Notes: a model not told the origin generated them from the sequence alone. Numbered from the stretch's first letter, positions 34,778-43,890 are shown. The stretch: 58,234 nt of DNA from Lactobacillaceae bacterium (GCA_902834055.1 CADFHB010000004.1:1-58234); one strand, 5' to 3'. Numbers and translations are program-made.

Positions 34778-35264
34778 TCATAACTTCTTGACTAGGTTAT
34801 ACCAGGTTTCACCGGCATGGCTTGATGCCGCAACGCCAACCTTAACAAAGCCGTTATGGGTATAAAAGGGAACGTTTTTCGCTAACGAATCCAAGGACAT
34901 TGTCTGCCGGCCGGCCGCACGGGCCTCCCGTTCCAATGCCGTTAACAATTGGCTTCCCACTCCCTGGCCCCGGTAGGCGGGAACAACCGCAATCGACAAC
35001 ACTAATTGGTGCCCACCCGTTACCAAGTTAGTCGGCGTTTGCGTATACATTTCATCTGCCACAAATTTCGCATTAACGGCGGGACCGACAATAAAGCCCA
35101 CTACCCGGTCACCGTCGCGGGCCACCAGAAAGGTCGCCGCTAGCTTACTAATCCGTTCTTTAAAATGCCGCCGGGCTTCCCGCCTCGGCGGGGCTAAAGC
35201 CAGCCCGTTCAATTTGAACGACTGCTGGCAAATCATCCATCGTTACTCTAGTAATTTTTATCAT
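34778..35264 (-). pseudogene. GNAT-family N-acetyltransferase with a +1 frameshift
   Basis: From ATG 35264 the frame reads MIKITRVTMDDLPAVVQIER and on to SPAAF, then TAA. The next frame continues KERISKLAATFLVARDGDRVVGFIVG to 34778, including the acetyl-CoA motif VPAYRGQGVGSQLL. The shift lies in an A4 run (35162-35165, TTTT on the coding strand); removing one base restores a 161-residue GNAT protein. The total of 487 bases is one more than a multiple of three. Its start overlaps the lysR end by 17 bases. A short product could start at inner codons, but would lack the first strand and helix. Confidence 0.82.
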
Positions 35265-35990
35265 TAATTAATGCCCTCATTTCCTTAATAAACAGCTGAG
35301 CAACATTTGGTAAGTGGTAATTCTTGTTCCAAACCAGGGTATTGCTATCAATAACCGTGGGCGTTAGTGGACGAAAAACCAGTCCGCTCCCCGCTTCAAC
35401 ATTAACCAGGCCGTCGTAGCAAAGTGCTAAACAGGCACCAGTCTTAACCAGCAGGCCCGCATTGAACAGTAAGTTATACTGGCCCACAAAGTTAAACTGG
35501 CTAAGTACATCTCCCGCCCACTGGCGGAAGGTATCCTGCCGTTCAGTCTGGACGGACGTCAATAGTGGCTGGCCCACCAAATCCTGGGGTGTAATTGCCG
35601 CCTTTTGTGCCAGTGGGGTGGTGGCGGTCATCATCACCCCCCACCGGTTACCCCGCTTCAGGGGAAGAGTGTTATAATCGGTCAAATTTTCATGACCCAT
35701 CAAAACTGCAAAGTCGAGAAACCCCGTATCCAGTTGCTGGCGCAGCGTCACATTATCGCCACTGACCAAGTTTACCCGAACATGAGGATAGTGGGTCATA
35801 ATTTGAGCGAGTGCCTGCATCACGGGGCCGACGGTGCTGCTTTCCCCCGCCCCAATATTAATCGTTCCACTAACCACTGCCCCACTTTGCAGTTGACTCG
35901 TCGTTTGGTCGGTCAAACTAAGAATCTCCTGAGCCCGTTCATACAGGTAGGCGCCCTCTTGGGTTAACTTGATCCGCCGGTGCCCACGCG
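35248..35990 (-). pseudogene. LysR-family regulator lacking its DNA-binding domain
   Basis: From RGHRRIKLTQEGAYLYERAQEIL on, the protein is a normal LysR linker and effector domain (about 245 residues, ending NDKNY). The usual first 50 or so residues with the helix-turn-helix are absent. At about 35985-35997 the sequence changes into the tail of an unrelated surface-protein gene on the other strand. Codons readable further upstream are antisense to that gene. It is therefore a truncated remnant that cannot bind DNA. Confidence 0.8.
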
Positions 35991-36242
35991 CCAACACCAG
36001 AAACACCGCAGCCGGAAACACCAGTATCCCAACCAACTGGTACCCAGCTGGTTAAAGAAACTGCCACTACCGAAACAATTGTCCCAACGATCACAAGTAG
36101 TACACCAGCTAAGCAGCAAGCGACGTTACCACAGTTAGGAAACACCGGTAACGATGCTGGTAAACTCGCCGGAGTGCTTTCCATTGCCTTCCTGCTCAAC
36201 CTAATTACACTCGGTCTTTACAACCGGCGGAAACGTCAATAA
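35991..36242 (+). pseudogene. C-terminal remnant of an LPxTG-type cell-wall-anchored surface protein
   Basis: About 83 codons without a start: a proline-rich stretch (PTPETPQPETPVSQP), a Thr-rich linker, LPQLGNTG, a hydrophobic helix (AGVLSIAFLLNLITLGLY) and the basic end NRRKRQ. This is the sortase-anchoring tail. The motif reads LPQLG rather than LPxTG, so even the sorting signal is altered. The rest of the gene is gone, replaced by the headless lysR. Confidence 0.8.
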
Positions 36243-36292
36243 TTTTAACCCAGCGACCTGGTTGACCACTGGCCAGGAATCTGAATACGCAA

Positions 36293-36345
36293 AAAATGAC
36301 CATCACAGAAAGTCCTTCACTGAACATATCTGCGATGGTCATTTT
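36293..36345. terminator. Terminator between the surface-protein remnant and the secreted protein gene
   Basis: AAATGACCATC and GATGGTCATTTT arms with an inner CAG/CTG pair; T-runs on both outsides. Confidence 0.75.
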
Positions 36346-36348
36346 ATA

Positions 36349-37203
36349 TTAGTGTTGAAAGTCAATTTCATTGGCTAATTGGCGAACCTTGGCAACCGCC
36401 CCATCAGCATTAACGGTCCGGATTACCTTCCGCAAGTTTACCGAACCATGGTGGGTGTCACCGGCCCCGTAAAAGTAGACTTGCCCATCACGATCCACCG
36501 TATAGGAAAAGTCACCCTGCTGGGCCTTCTTAGGAATTAGACTGAACATAATCCCATTGCCTGGCTCATCAACATCTGAAGAGTCACCCTGGGTTAAGTT
36601 CATCCCACCAGCTTTAAGGGCATCATTAAACATCCGTGGTTGGCGGTAATAGGTAATAGCAGCAGCTGTTTCCATGGGTGTGATAGTCTCATAACCCAGC
36701 TGGGCAGTCTTGGAGACCTTAGCGGCAGGGACATTTTGGCCGGTGCCCGTGCTTAGGTGGTAATTAGCAATGACCGTATCAAAGTATGACTTATCATGGC
36801 TGTATCGCCGTGCCAAGCTGGCTTTAGAATACGTTTTGGCGGCGTTTTTATCGCCCATGCCACTCCCGTCACTCTTAGGCGCATCATAAAGAACAGTCAC
36901 ATCGTTACTGTTAACAATCATGGTTGAGTCATGAGCACCAAAACCGATCGTGTAGTGGTTACCCTTTTGCGTCAGGGTCATCCCTATCCCATCCTTGGGT
37001 GGTTTATTCTTAGCTAACTGCTGGGCAGTCATGCTATCGTCGAGTGCTAGAAAAGCCATCAAAGCATATTCACTGTCGTTATACCTTATACTTGCTTGGA
37101 CCGGTACCGTAGTTACACTGCCCGGCACTGCGCCAGTTAGCGGTGCCGCCGTCAGCATCGTTGCTGCCGCAACTAAGGCAGCTATTGTTACTTTCTTTTT
37201 CAA
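36349..37203 (-). CDS. Secreted protein of unknown function (Lreu_0056-like)
   Basis: 284 residues from a TTG start with GGTGGG before it. Residues 1-37 are a signal peptide (KKKVTIAALVAAATMLTAAP ending near VQA). The mature part begins RYNDSEYALMAFLALDD, is rich in Asp, Lys, Ser and Gly, and ends with a predicted beta segment (DFSYTVDRDGQVYFYGAGDTHHG). It has no anchor, so it is released or wall-associated. It resembles a Limosilactobacillus-specific family I remember as Lreu_0056; role unknown. Confidence 0.7.
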   Translation of the reverse strand: MKKKVTIAALVAAATMLTAAPLTGAVPGSVTTVPVQASIRYNDSEYALMAFLALDDSMTAQQLAKNKPPKDGIGMTLTQKGNHYTIGFGAHDSTMIVNSNDVTVLYDAPKSDGSGMGDKNAAKTYSKASLARRYSHDKSYFDTVIANYHLSTGTGQNVPAAKVSKTAQLGYETITPMETAAAITYYRQPRMFNDALKAGGMNLTQGDSSDVDEPGNGIMFSLIPKKAQQGDFSYTVDRDGQVYFYGAGDTHHGSVNLRKVIRTVNADGAVAKVRQLANEIDFQH

Positions 37204-37269
37204 CGTTGATTTCCCACCTTACAAATTTGCTTCCCTATTACTCTAGCAGAAAACAGCTACCGCCACCAG

Positions 37270-37285
37270 TGTTCCACATGAAACA
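37270..37285. other. parS-like (ParB box) site 1
   Basis: TGTTCCACATGAAACA differs from the parS consensus TGTTNCACGTGAAACA at one central base. Intergenic. Confidence 0.55.
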
Positions 37286-37356
37286 ATTTGGTGAGGACTA
37301 ATTAAAATCGCCAGCTTTTCTTGGTAGTTAATTTCTCCATACCGTTTTAAACTACT

Positions 37357-37396
37357 AAGGCCGGTGGCCCCTTACGCAAGTTGGTCTACCGGTCTT
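37357..37396 (-). terminator. Terminator of the secondary alcohol dehydrogenase gene
   Basis: AAGGCCGGTGG and CTACCGGTCTT pair as an imperfect stem-loop just after the stop. Confidence 0.6.
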
Positions 37397-37404
37397 ATTT
37401 AATC

Positions 37405-38475
37405 TTAGTCAATGTCGTCACAGTAAATTACGGGTTTGATCAAGTCCGCTGGTTTATTGTGCATCAATTCCAGTGCTTCTGGAATCTTTTCAAAGCCGTG
37501 GAACTTGTGCGTAATCAGCAGTGATGGGTCCAAACGACCGTTAGTAATCAGGCTTGCCAGTTTCTCCATCCGGAGCCGGCCACCAGGCATCAGACCACCG
37601 TCGATTGAAATGTTGGACATCCCAACACCCCAATCACTAGCCTTAATTTTGATCGTGTCATTACCGTTCAAGTAGGCAACGTTACCAATGGCACCGCCCG
37701 GCTTGGTCATCCGGCAGGCTTGATCAAAGGTGTGCTCGGTGTCACCACCAGCAATTAGGACCTTATCAACACCCCTATCATTAGTTGCCTTCAGGATTTG
37801 GTCAGCAATGTCACCATTATGGTAGTCAATGATGTCCGTTGCCCCGTACTGTTTAGCAACTTCTACCGTCTTGGGCCGTGAACCAATGGCAAAGATCCGG
37901 CCAGCACCGTGCAAAACGGCCCCCCGCAAAGCCATCAGGCCAACAGGGCCAATTCCAATCACGGCAACCGTGTCACCATATTCAACGTGGGCCATTTCAT
38001 CGGCGTGGAATCCAGTTGGGATCATGTCAGACAGCATACATGCGACACCGGGATCCATCCCCGCTGGCATGTGGGCAAGGTTACCATCCGCGTCATTAAC
38101 GTGGAAGCGGGTTGCGAAAACCCCATCCTTAAAGTTTGAGAACTTCCAGCCGGCAAGCATCCCCCCAGAGTGTGATGCGTACCCCGCTTGTGAATTTAAA
38201 TCTGACCAATCAGGCGTAACGGCTGGTACTAAGACCTTGTCGCCCACTTTAAAGTCCTTAACTTCATCACCAACAGCCATGATTACCCCACAGGCTTCAT
38301 GACCAAGAATCATATCGTGACGGGGACCAATAGCGTTCTCGTAGACGGTATGGATATCGGAGGTACATGGTGCCACCGCTAGTGGCTTAACTAGGGCATC
38401 CCGGTGTCCTAACTTTGGATCATCCTTTTCAATAAAGCCCGTTTCGTTTGGACCGAGCATTGCAAAACCACGCAT
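37405..38475 (-). CDS. NADP-dependent secondary alcohol dehydrogenase (TbADH-like)
   Basis: 356 residues, close in pattern to Thermoanaerobacter brockii ADH: KPLAVAPCTSDIHTV, GHEACG, TPDWSDLNSQ, HSGGMLAGWKFSN. Zinc ligands Cys37, His59 and Asp150 are conserved and the structural zinc lobe is absent, as in that group. The Rossmann motif GIGPVG and GSRP after the second strand indicate NADP preference. It interconverts secondary alcohols and ketones (for example 2-propanol/acetone type substrates). Single gene with its own terminator. Confidence 0.92.
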   Translation of the reverse strand: MRGFAMLGPNETGFIEKDDPKLGHRDALVKPLAVAPCTSDIHTVYENAIGPRHDMILGHEACGVIMAVGDEVKDFKVGDKVLVPAVTPDWSDLNSQAGYASHSGGMLAGWKFSNFKDGVFATRFHVNDADGNLAHMPAGMDPGVACMLSDMIPTGFHADEMAHVEYGDTVAVIGIGPVGLMALRGAVLHGAGRIFAIGSRPKTVEVAKQYGATDIIDYHNGDIADQILKATNDRGVDKVLIAGGDTEHTFDQACRMTKPGGAIGNVAYLNGNDTIKIKASDWGVGMSNISIDGGLMPGGRLRMEKLASLITNGRLDPSLLITHKFHGFEKIPEALELMHNKPADLIKPVIYCDDID

Positions 38476-38682
38476 TATGTTTCCACCTTTCCATTAAATC
38501 AACGTGACTACTTTCACAATATAGCATTAAGTGGAGATCATTGCAAGCGGTACCATTAGGTATCAATTAATGTTTCATCAAAGCTAACAAGTTGTCCACC
38601 CTTGCGACTGAGTAACCCATCTGTTAGACTAATTACCAAAATTGTATACGAAACGCTCAAAAACAGCGGGCGTTAAAATAAG

Positions 38683-38718
38683 AGCTGGATAAGGATCTCA
38701 CCTCCTGTCCAGCTTTTT
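38683..38718 (+). terminator. Leader hairpin/attenuator before the DHA2 efflux gene
   Basis: AGCTGGA and TCCAGCT arms followed by TTTTTC, only 17 bases before the ATG. No gene ends just upstream on this strand, so it looks like an attenuator of the efflux gene. Confidence 0.55.
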
Positions 38719-38735
38719 CTTTGAAAGGAATTATT

Positions 38736-40135
38736 ATGCAGACAACCAGTAAAATTAATAAGTTTTTAATGGTAATTACCCTTCTTTCTGGCAGTTTTAT
38801 CACTGCATTTTCCGAAACCCTCCTTAATAATGGTTTCCCTACCATCATGCAAGAAGTCCACGTCAGTGAAATGACCGTACAGTGGTTAAGCACCGGCTAC
38901 ATGCTAGCTGCCGGGGTAACAATGCCCTTGGCCGCTTACCTGACCAATACCATCAAATTACGGCACCTTTTCACCACTACAATGAGCCTCTTTTTGACTG
39001 GAACTATCATTGCAGCCGCTGCCCCCAATTTTCCGATTCTCTTAATTGGGCGCCTGATAGAAGGGGGGTGGCCGTTGGTGTCAATATGCCCCTTATTCCC
39101 AACGTTTTGTCCTTGATTTTTTCACCCCAACACCGGGGAACTGTTATGGGATTAGCCGGGATCATCATTAATTTTGGGCCAGCGGTCGGTCCCACCGTTT
39201 CTGGCGTTATTGTTGACTATTTTTCCTGGCGAATGCTCTTTATTATTCTGATCCCAATTAGTGTCGTCATTATATTAATGACCCAGTTCTTCGTTAAAAA
39301 CGCTATTCCAACCCGATCATCATCACTAGACATAGCATCAGTTTTTTCCTCAATAGTTGGGTTAGCACTCCTCTTGTATGGCCTTGGTCGGATTGGTGAA
39401 ACTGGTCGGTGGGAAGCAACCACAATTCTTCTCCAGTTTACCGGTGCACTTATCATGGTCTTCTTTGTCCGCCGCCAACTGCACCTGTCCAAACCCTTAC
39501 TGGAAATCCGGGTCTTCAAATCACCATCCTATCGGCTTGGCGCATTGCTGGCCCTACTAAATACCTCCTCACTAATGGCAACCGAATTAATGTTACCGCT
39601 CTTTAACCAAAATGTTCTCAAAGTCTCACCAACGGTCTCGGGACTAATGTTGATCCCAAGTGCCCTTGCAATGGTGATTGTTTCACCAATCGCCGGACAT
39701 CTTTATGACCAGTTTGGTATTAAAGCAATTGCCTGGGTGGGTTTTACCATCGGGCTCGCCACTACAATCCCCATGGCCTTCTATTCGCCGACCACCAGCG
39801 TTTTCATGGTGACAACACTATATGCTATTCGCTGTGGGAGCTTAAATCTGGCCTATTCGCCAGTTACCGTCTATGGGCTCAACGCCTTATCACAAGAATA
39901 CGTTGTTTACGGTAATACCCTGATGGTTAACCTAAACCTAGTTGCGGACGCGTTCGCTAATGCATTAGCCGCTTCCACCCAGGCAATTGGTCAGCAACAT
40001 GCTGCCCACCATCTACCATACCTTGCAACAGTCTACGGCTTTCACTGGTCCTTTTGGTCAATTGCAATCTTAAACTTCATTGCTGTGGTCTTCCTGTTTA
40101 AACTCAAGAACCGTTCAACTATCGAATTAAAATAA
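38736..40135 (+). pseudogene. DHA2-family MFS efflux pump with a frameshift in a G6 tract
   Basis: From ATG 38736 (GAAAGG before it) the frame gives four spans up to LIGRLIEGG, then leaves frame at GGGGGG (39063-39068). The next frame continues AVGVNMPLIPNVLSLIF through ten more spans to 40135. Total 1400 bases, so two bases are extra or one missing. The intact protein would be a 14-span multidrug:H+ antiporter like LmrB. The homopolymer makes slippage or phase variation possible; as read, the product is truncated. Confidence 0.85.
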
Positions 40136-40180
40136 GAATCCATCATTTTGCAACTTAGCCCTTTAATTTGTTCAGATTTA

Positions 40181-40189
40181 TGGTAAAAT
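40181..40189 (+). promoter_or_regulatory. Extended -10 promoter of hpt
   Basis: TGGTAAAAT (TAAAAT at 40184-40189) with a weak -35 (TTGTTC region). Transcription would start near 40196, giving an 84-base leader. Confidence 0.5.
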
Positions 40190-40195
40190 TCAAGA

Positions 40196-40273
40196 GTTAA
40201 AAGGACGCAGCCACGTGTTTAGCTCCGTAAAACACGAACATTATCCCAAGCGGCGTCTCAATGGCAAAAGGAG
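40196..40273 (+). ncRNA. Structured 5' leader of hpt (candidate cis-regulatory RNA)
   Basis: An outer stem GACGC (40204-40208) / GCGTC (40253-40257) encloses a perfect 7-bp hairpin CGTGTTT (40214-40220) / AAACACG (40230-40236). The 9-base loop AGCTCCGTA contains CUCC, complementary to the GGAG of the ribosome site (40270-40273). A pseudoknot closing the ribosome site is therefore possible. It matches no riboswitch class I know. Confidence 0.4.
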
Positions 40274-40279
40274 AATTTG

Positions 40280-40819
40280 ATGAATAACGATATTGAACAA
40301 GTCTTATACACTCAGGAGCAAATTAACCAGCGTCTCACCGCAATCGCTGACCAGCTAACTGCTAAGTACCAGGATGAATGTCCCCTGATCGTCTCAGTTA
40401 TGACCGGGGCGGTGGTCTTTACCGTCGACATGCTCAAGCGCCTGCCATTTAAGCTGAACTTGGACTACGTTGACGTTTCCAGCTACGCCGACGGCACCCA
40501 ATCGGCCGGTCAGGTGAAGCTGGTCCAGGATTTGTCATCAAATATTAAGGGGCGCCCCGTGATCATTATGGAGGATATTATCGATACCGGTCACACCCTT
40601 AAGTACCTTGCCGACCTGTTGAAGGGCCGGGGTGCCAAGAGCATTGAGATTTGCGCCCTACTTGATAAGCCGGACCGGCGGGAAGTCGCCGTTGAAGCCG
40701 ATTACGTCGGCTTCGAGGTCCCAGATGAATTTATCGTGGGCTATGGCCTGGACTACAGCGGTCTCTACCGCAACCTCCCTTACATTGGCATCCTGAAACG
40801 GTCGGTTTACGAAAATTAA
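40280..40819 (+). CDS. hpt: Hypoxanthine(-guanine) phosphoribosyltransferase
   Basis: 179 residues. The PRPP-binding motif VIIMEDIIDTGHTLKYL and the segment SVMTGAVVFTVDMLKRLP are typical, as is the C-terminal FIVGYGLDYSGLYRNLPYIG. It converts hypoxanthine and guanine with PRPP into IMP and GMP in purine salvage. The ATG at 40280 follows AAAAGGAG. It stands alone here, not in the common tilS-hpt-ftsH cluster, and has a structured leader. Confidence 0.94.
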   Translation: MNNDIEQVLYTQEQINQRLTAIADQLTAKYQDECPLIVSVMTGAVVFTVDMLKRLPFKLNLDYVDVSSYADGTQSAGQVKLVQDLSSNIKGRPVIIMEDIIDTGHTLKYLADLLKGRGAKSIEICALLDKPDRREVAVEADYVGFEVPDEFIVGYGLDYSGLYRNLPYIGILKRSVYEN

Positions 40820-40827
40820 GTAATAAC

Positions 40828-40860
40828 AGTGGGCCAGCAACCAGTTTGGTCCCACTATTT
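40828..40860 (+). terminator. Terminator of hpt
   Basis: AGTGGGCCA and TGGTCCCACT form a stem followed by ATTTTTT. Confidence 0.78.
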
Positions 40861-40935
40861 TTTGACCACTACTGTCATATATAATTGATATTGTGAAAGT
40901 GTCCTGTTATCATAATAGCCATTTATTTTGGTATC

Positions 40936-41079
40936 ATGTTTTACCTGCTCCAGGCACTAGTTGACTGGGCAACATATGACGCCCCGTTTGTCCAGGGCTC
41001 GTGCGATGGGGCCACTACCATGCAGAGCATCCTGGCTGGAATTATTTTTGGCCTGATGATGGGTTACCGCCTGGTATAA
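40936..41079 (+). CDS. Possible small two-span membrane protein (47 aa) or remnant
   Basis: The frame gives MFYLLQALVDWATYDAPFVQ and ends AGIIFGLMMGYRLV. Hydrophobic codons (PVIIIAIYFGI) continue in frame upstream of the ATG to a stop at 40894 without a standard start, and there is no ribosome site before the ATG. It may be the body of a small membrane protein that has lost its start. Low confidence that it is expressed. Confidence 0.3.
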   Translation: MFYLLQALVDWATYDAPFVQGSCDGATTMQSILAGIIFGLMMGYRLV

Positions 41080-41101
41080 AATTAAAAAGGTTAACTAAAG
41101 C

Positions 41102-41155
41102 AAAAGGAGAAACTAAGAAGAGTCATTATCGACTCCTGCTTAGTTTCTCCTTTTT
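41102..41155. terminator. Bidirectional terminator
   Basis: AAAAGGAGAAACTAAG and CTTAGTTTCTCCTTTT are perfectly complementary arms; it closes the surface-protein gene on the minus strand. Confidence 0.85.
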
Positions 41156-41173
41156 GTAACTAATTACTTTCTC

Positions 41174-42975
41174 TTAGAATTGTTCAAAGTCTTGTTCAGT
41201 ACCAAGGTTAGCTTGCGTAATCACGCCGAGGTGGAACCGAACTTCACTAGCATTGGTCCCATTCTCGTCATCGGCGTATTGACTAACCAGGGTGTAGTCA
41301 TGACCAAATTGCGGATTGGTCCAATATGCTTGGATGTTGAAGCCGGACTTGGCAGCGTTACGGTACTGGCCATACTTAGCCGCGATGTCGGGCCGGTTAT
41401 CGCCGTATTGATCAATGGCACCATCGATTGGGTGATCACCATTATTCATAAAGCTCGTGACAACCTGGTTCGTCGTGTTGTCTAGCAATACAAAACGCCG
41501 ATAATGCTTAAGATTGTTGGTAACGTGCCACCCCTTAGCACAGAAAATAATTGTGCCTGGGTGCATACCTGGATTAACAACCAACCACTTATCTAGGTAA
41601 CCTTGATCGTTAGTTGCTTGACTTGGCTGCGATGGTTGGCTAGGCTGAACTGGTTGACTCGGCTGGGCCGGTTGACCAGCTAGGATTGTCGGTGTAAACC
41701 AGTAATCAACCGTATTTTGCCCATTACCCGCTTGATCATCGGTCCACCGGCTAACGACTTGGAGGTTGTGGCCATCCCAATCCTTATTATATGGAATGGT
41801 TACACTAAAACCAGAATTGGCAGCATTAACAATCTGCGGAAAGACCTTAGCAACGTCCGGACGGGACTGACCCGTGGTTACCCGTTGTCGAGCGACCTCC
41901 TTGCCCGTCGTTTTATCAATAACGATGATGTAATGGTACTCCTTGCCATAGGCTTGGTTAGCCGCGTGCCAACCAGCGATAGTCATTTGTCCATCCTTTT
42001 CACCAAACTGGTCAAGGCTGGCGCGGTTGGCTTGGTCATTGAAAAGCCGTTGTGGCGTAAACCAGTCATCGGCATAATCACTATTGCCATCAGTAGCCCC
42101 ACTCCAGCGACTAATAAATTGAACTTCGTCGTTCACGAATGCTGGGTTCAGGTTAAAGTTGACGTCAAAGCCTGACTGATTGGCATTAAATACGCTCGGA
42201 TATGCCTTGGCAACATCGTTACGGACATTGTTATCCTTGATTTCTTGCCGCGCAATTTCCCGGTTTTGGGTCTTGTCAAAGGCAATGATGAAGTGGTGGC
42301 TGCGCGTTATGGCTTGGTTAGTCGCGTGCCAACCATGAACGTGGACTTGGTTGTCATTTACCTCAACACCATCAAGGTAACCATAATTATTCATATCAAT
42401 ATGAATTGGCAGCCAGACATCGGTATGCTGCCCCTCACCATTCTTGGCATCGTTGCTGTAACGACTGACTAAGCTAAGTGAGTTGGTTAACTTAGTAACC
42501 GGAATATTAAAACTAGCCTGGAAGCCGGATTTTGACTATTAGCAACATTTGCGTAAACCTTTTGCACATCAGGGCGGTTGATAACATCTTCACCCGCTAC
42601 CTTTACCCGTGCAACCTCTTGATTAGCCGTGTTGTCATAAAGGATGGCATAACGGTAAGGGTTATCCTGGCTAGCGTCCGCAGCGTGCCAACCAGTGGCC
42701 ACCAAGTGTACACTATTTTGTTCAGTTGCTGGTGCCACCTTTACTGAGTCCAGGCAAGCAGCATTTGCGCCCTGGTCGTTTGCAGCCGCAAATTGCTGCT
42801 GGGTCGTTGCCGAGGCCACCGGTGCCGGCGTAACTTGGCTCGTTTGTTCTTGTTGTGCTGGCGCGGTTATATCGGCGCTCGCGGTGCTGGTTAACATGAT
42901 TCCACCTGCCACTAACGCGATGGTAGCGGTGAGCCAGAGTTTACCAGCTTTGTATAGCTTCTTGTGTTCCTTCAT
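41174..42975 (-). pseudogene. KxYKxGKxW-type secreted repeat protein with a frameshift
   Basis: From ATG 42975 the product has the signal peptide motif KLYKAGKLW, a hydrophobic stretch to about residue 34 and most of a first repeat, then loses frame at TTTT (42530-42533; AAAA on the coding strand). One added base restores SGFQASFNIPV and joins it to the long downstream frame, about 600 residues in all. It holds four copies of a roughly 115-residue module (G-W-H-A-x-x-Q, HxxxIxxDxTxxxEVARQxV, RxDVAKxxP, SGF, SRW/Y). A Pro/Ser/Gln linker (about 150 residues before the end) precedes the last module. The same module forms the protein at 43891. As read, it is broken. Confidence 0.85.
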
Positions 42976-43173
42976 TTGATTAAAATCTCCCCTCAAGATA
43001 AGTTAAAAGTCCTCCATGTAAGTGGCGAACCACAACAATCTCATTATACATTTTGCCCGCTATATAAAGGAAGAGAGATTCGAAAGCGCTACCGAAAAGG
43101 CCTTAGTTGGCTGAAAATTAAGCGTAGTTTTTTTCAGCTAATTATTTGCTAACATAGTGTTTAAAACTAGCAC

Positions 43174-43210
43174 AAAAACGCCCCGGACAGAAATACTCTA
43201 TCCGGGGCGC
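43174..43210 (-). terminator. Terminator after the tRNA pair
   Basis: Minus strand CGCCCCGGA / TCCGGGGCG with TTTTTG following, just 3' of tRNA-Gln. Confidence 0.8.
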
Positions 43211-43221
43211 CTGATGCTGAA

Positions 43222-43293
43222 TTGGGCTAGCTGGATTCGAACCAGCGCATGACGGTACCAAAAACCGTTGCCTTACCGCTTGGCTATAGCCCA
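43222..43293 (-). tRNA. tRNA-Gln (anticodon TTG)
   Basis: 72 bases fold as a cloverleaf: acceptor TGGGCTA / TAGCCCA, D region GCCAAGCGGTAAGGC, anticodon arm ACGGT-TTTTGGT-ACCGT and T arm GCTGG-TTCGAAT-CCAGC. Discriminator A; CCA is not encoded. It lies six bases after tRNA-Glu, so both are probably cut from one transcript. Confidence 0.95.
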
Positions 43294-43299
43294 ATAAAG

Positions 43300-43371
43300 T
43301 GACCCGTGCGGGATTTGAACCCACGATACCAGCGTGAAAGGCTGGTGTCTTAACCACTTGACTAACGGGTC
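43300..43371 (-). tRNA. tRNA-Glu (anticodon TTC)
   Basis: 72 bases: acceptor GACCCGT / ACGGGTC, D region GTCAAGTGGTTAAGAC, anticodon arm CCAGC-CTTTCAC-GCTGG and T loop TTCAAAT. Discriminator A; CCA not encoded. Confidence 0.95.
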
Positions 43372-43439
43372 ATCACTCACAGCGCTAATAATATTAGCAA
43401 GTTTTTTTGTAAAAGGCAAGCCCTTTTGTAAATTTTCTC

Positions 43440-43685
43440 CTATTGGACGTGCCGCCGCTGGATGAGATTGCCATAAACATGGTGGTGGCTATTGACTTCC
43501 TGGGCCCGGTTTTCGGCCTTAACCCAAATATCGACCTCCTGGGCTGCCAACAGTGTCCGGTAACTCTGCGGATCAATGTGCCGGTCTTCTTGCGCCCGCT
43601 TTGCTAGTTCCTTTTCATAGGCCGCTTGGCAAGCCGGGACCGTCGTTGCTTGCGCCAAGGCACGCCGATAATCTACTTTTCCCAT
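43440..43685 (-). CDS. Hypothetical small protein
   Basis: 81 residues behind a strong GGAGGTGGCGT site. It is soluble, helical and charged (AYEKELAKRAQEDRHIDPQSY), ending with a His/Asn-rich tail. No family recognised. It is upstream of the tRNA pair on the same strand, 70 bases away. Confidence 0.6.
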   Translation of the reverse strand: MGKVDYRRALAQATTVPACQAAYEKELAKRAQEDRHIDPQSYRTLLAAQEVDIWVKAENRAQEVNSHHHVYGNLIQRRHVQ

Positions 43686-43890
43686 ACGCCACCTCCAAGG
43701 GTTAATGCTAGCTTAATCATACCGCTTTTCGTTACTAGCGATAAAGCCCTTATGTTGCACTAAGGTTACAAAGCGATTGCAGAAATTATCATTCCAATAA
43801 CATTCCCGCCGTTTTTCACTATTCCTTGCCAAGCCGTGCTAACCTAAAAATCGTCGATTAACGAGTTAAAAAAGGAGTAATTAGCAAATA

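Noticed and set aside
36001..36036. Extension of the LysR frame to a start at 36036
   Set aside because: These codons are antisense to the LPxTG-type tail and do not resemble a LysR helix-turn-helix.
35939..36199. 86-codon minus-strand frame over the LysR/surface-protein junction
   Set aside because: It is antisense to the surface-protein tail, and its Val/Ser/Gly-rich content is a shadow of Thr/Pro codons.
37829..38302. 157-codon plus-strand frame inside the secondary alcohol dehydrogenase
   Set aside because: Antisense shadow; product is Pro/Ser/Thr-rich without domain features.
42245..42472. Short plus-strand frames within the KxYKxGKxW gene
   Set aside because: Shadows of the repeat modules; the repetitive coding strand yields similar antisense frames.
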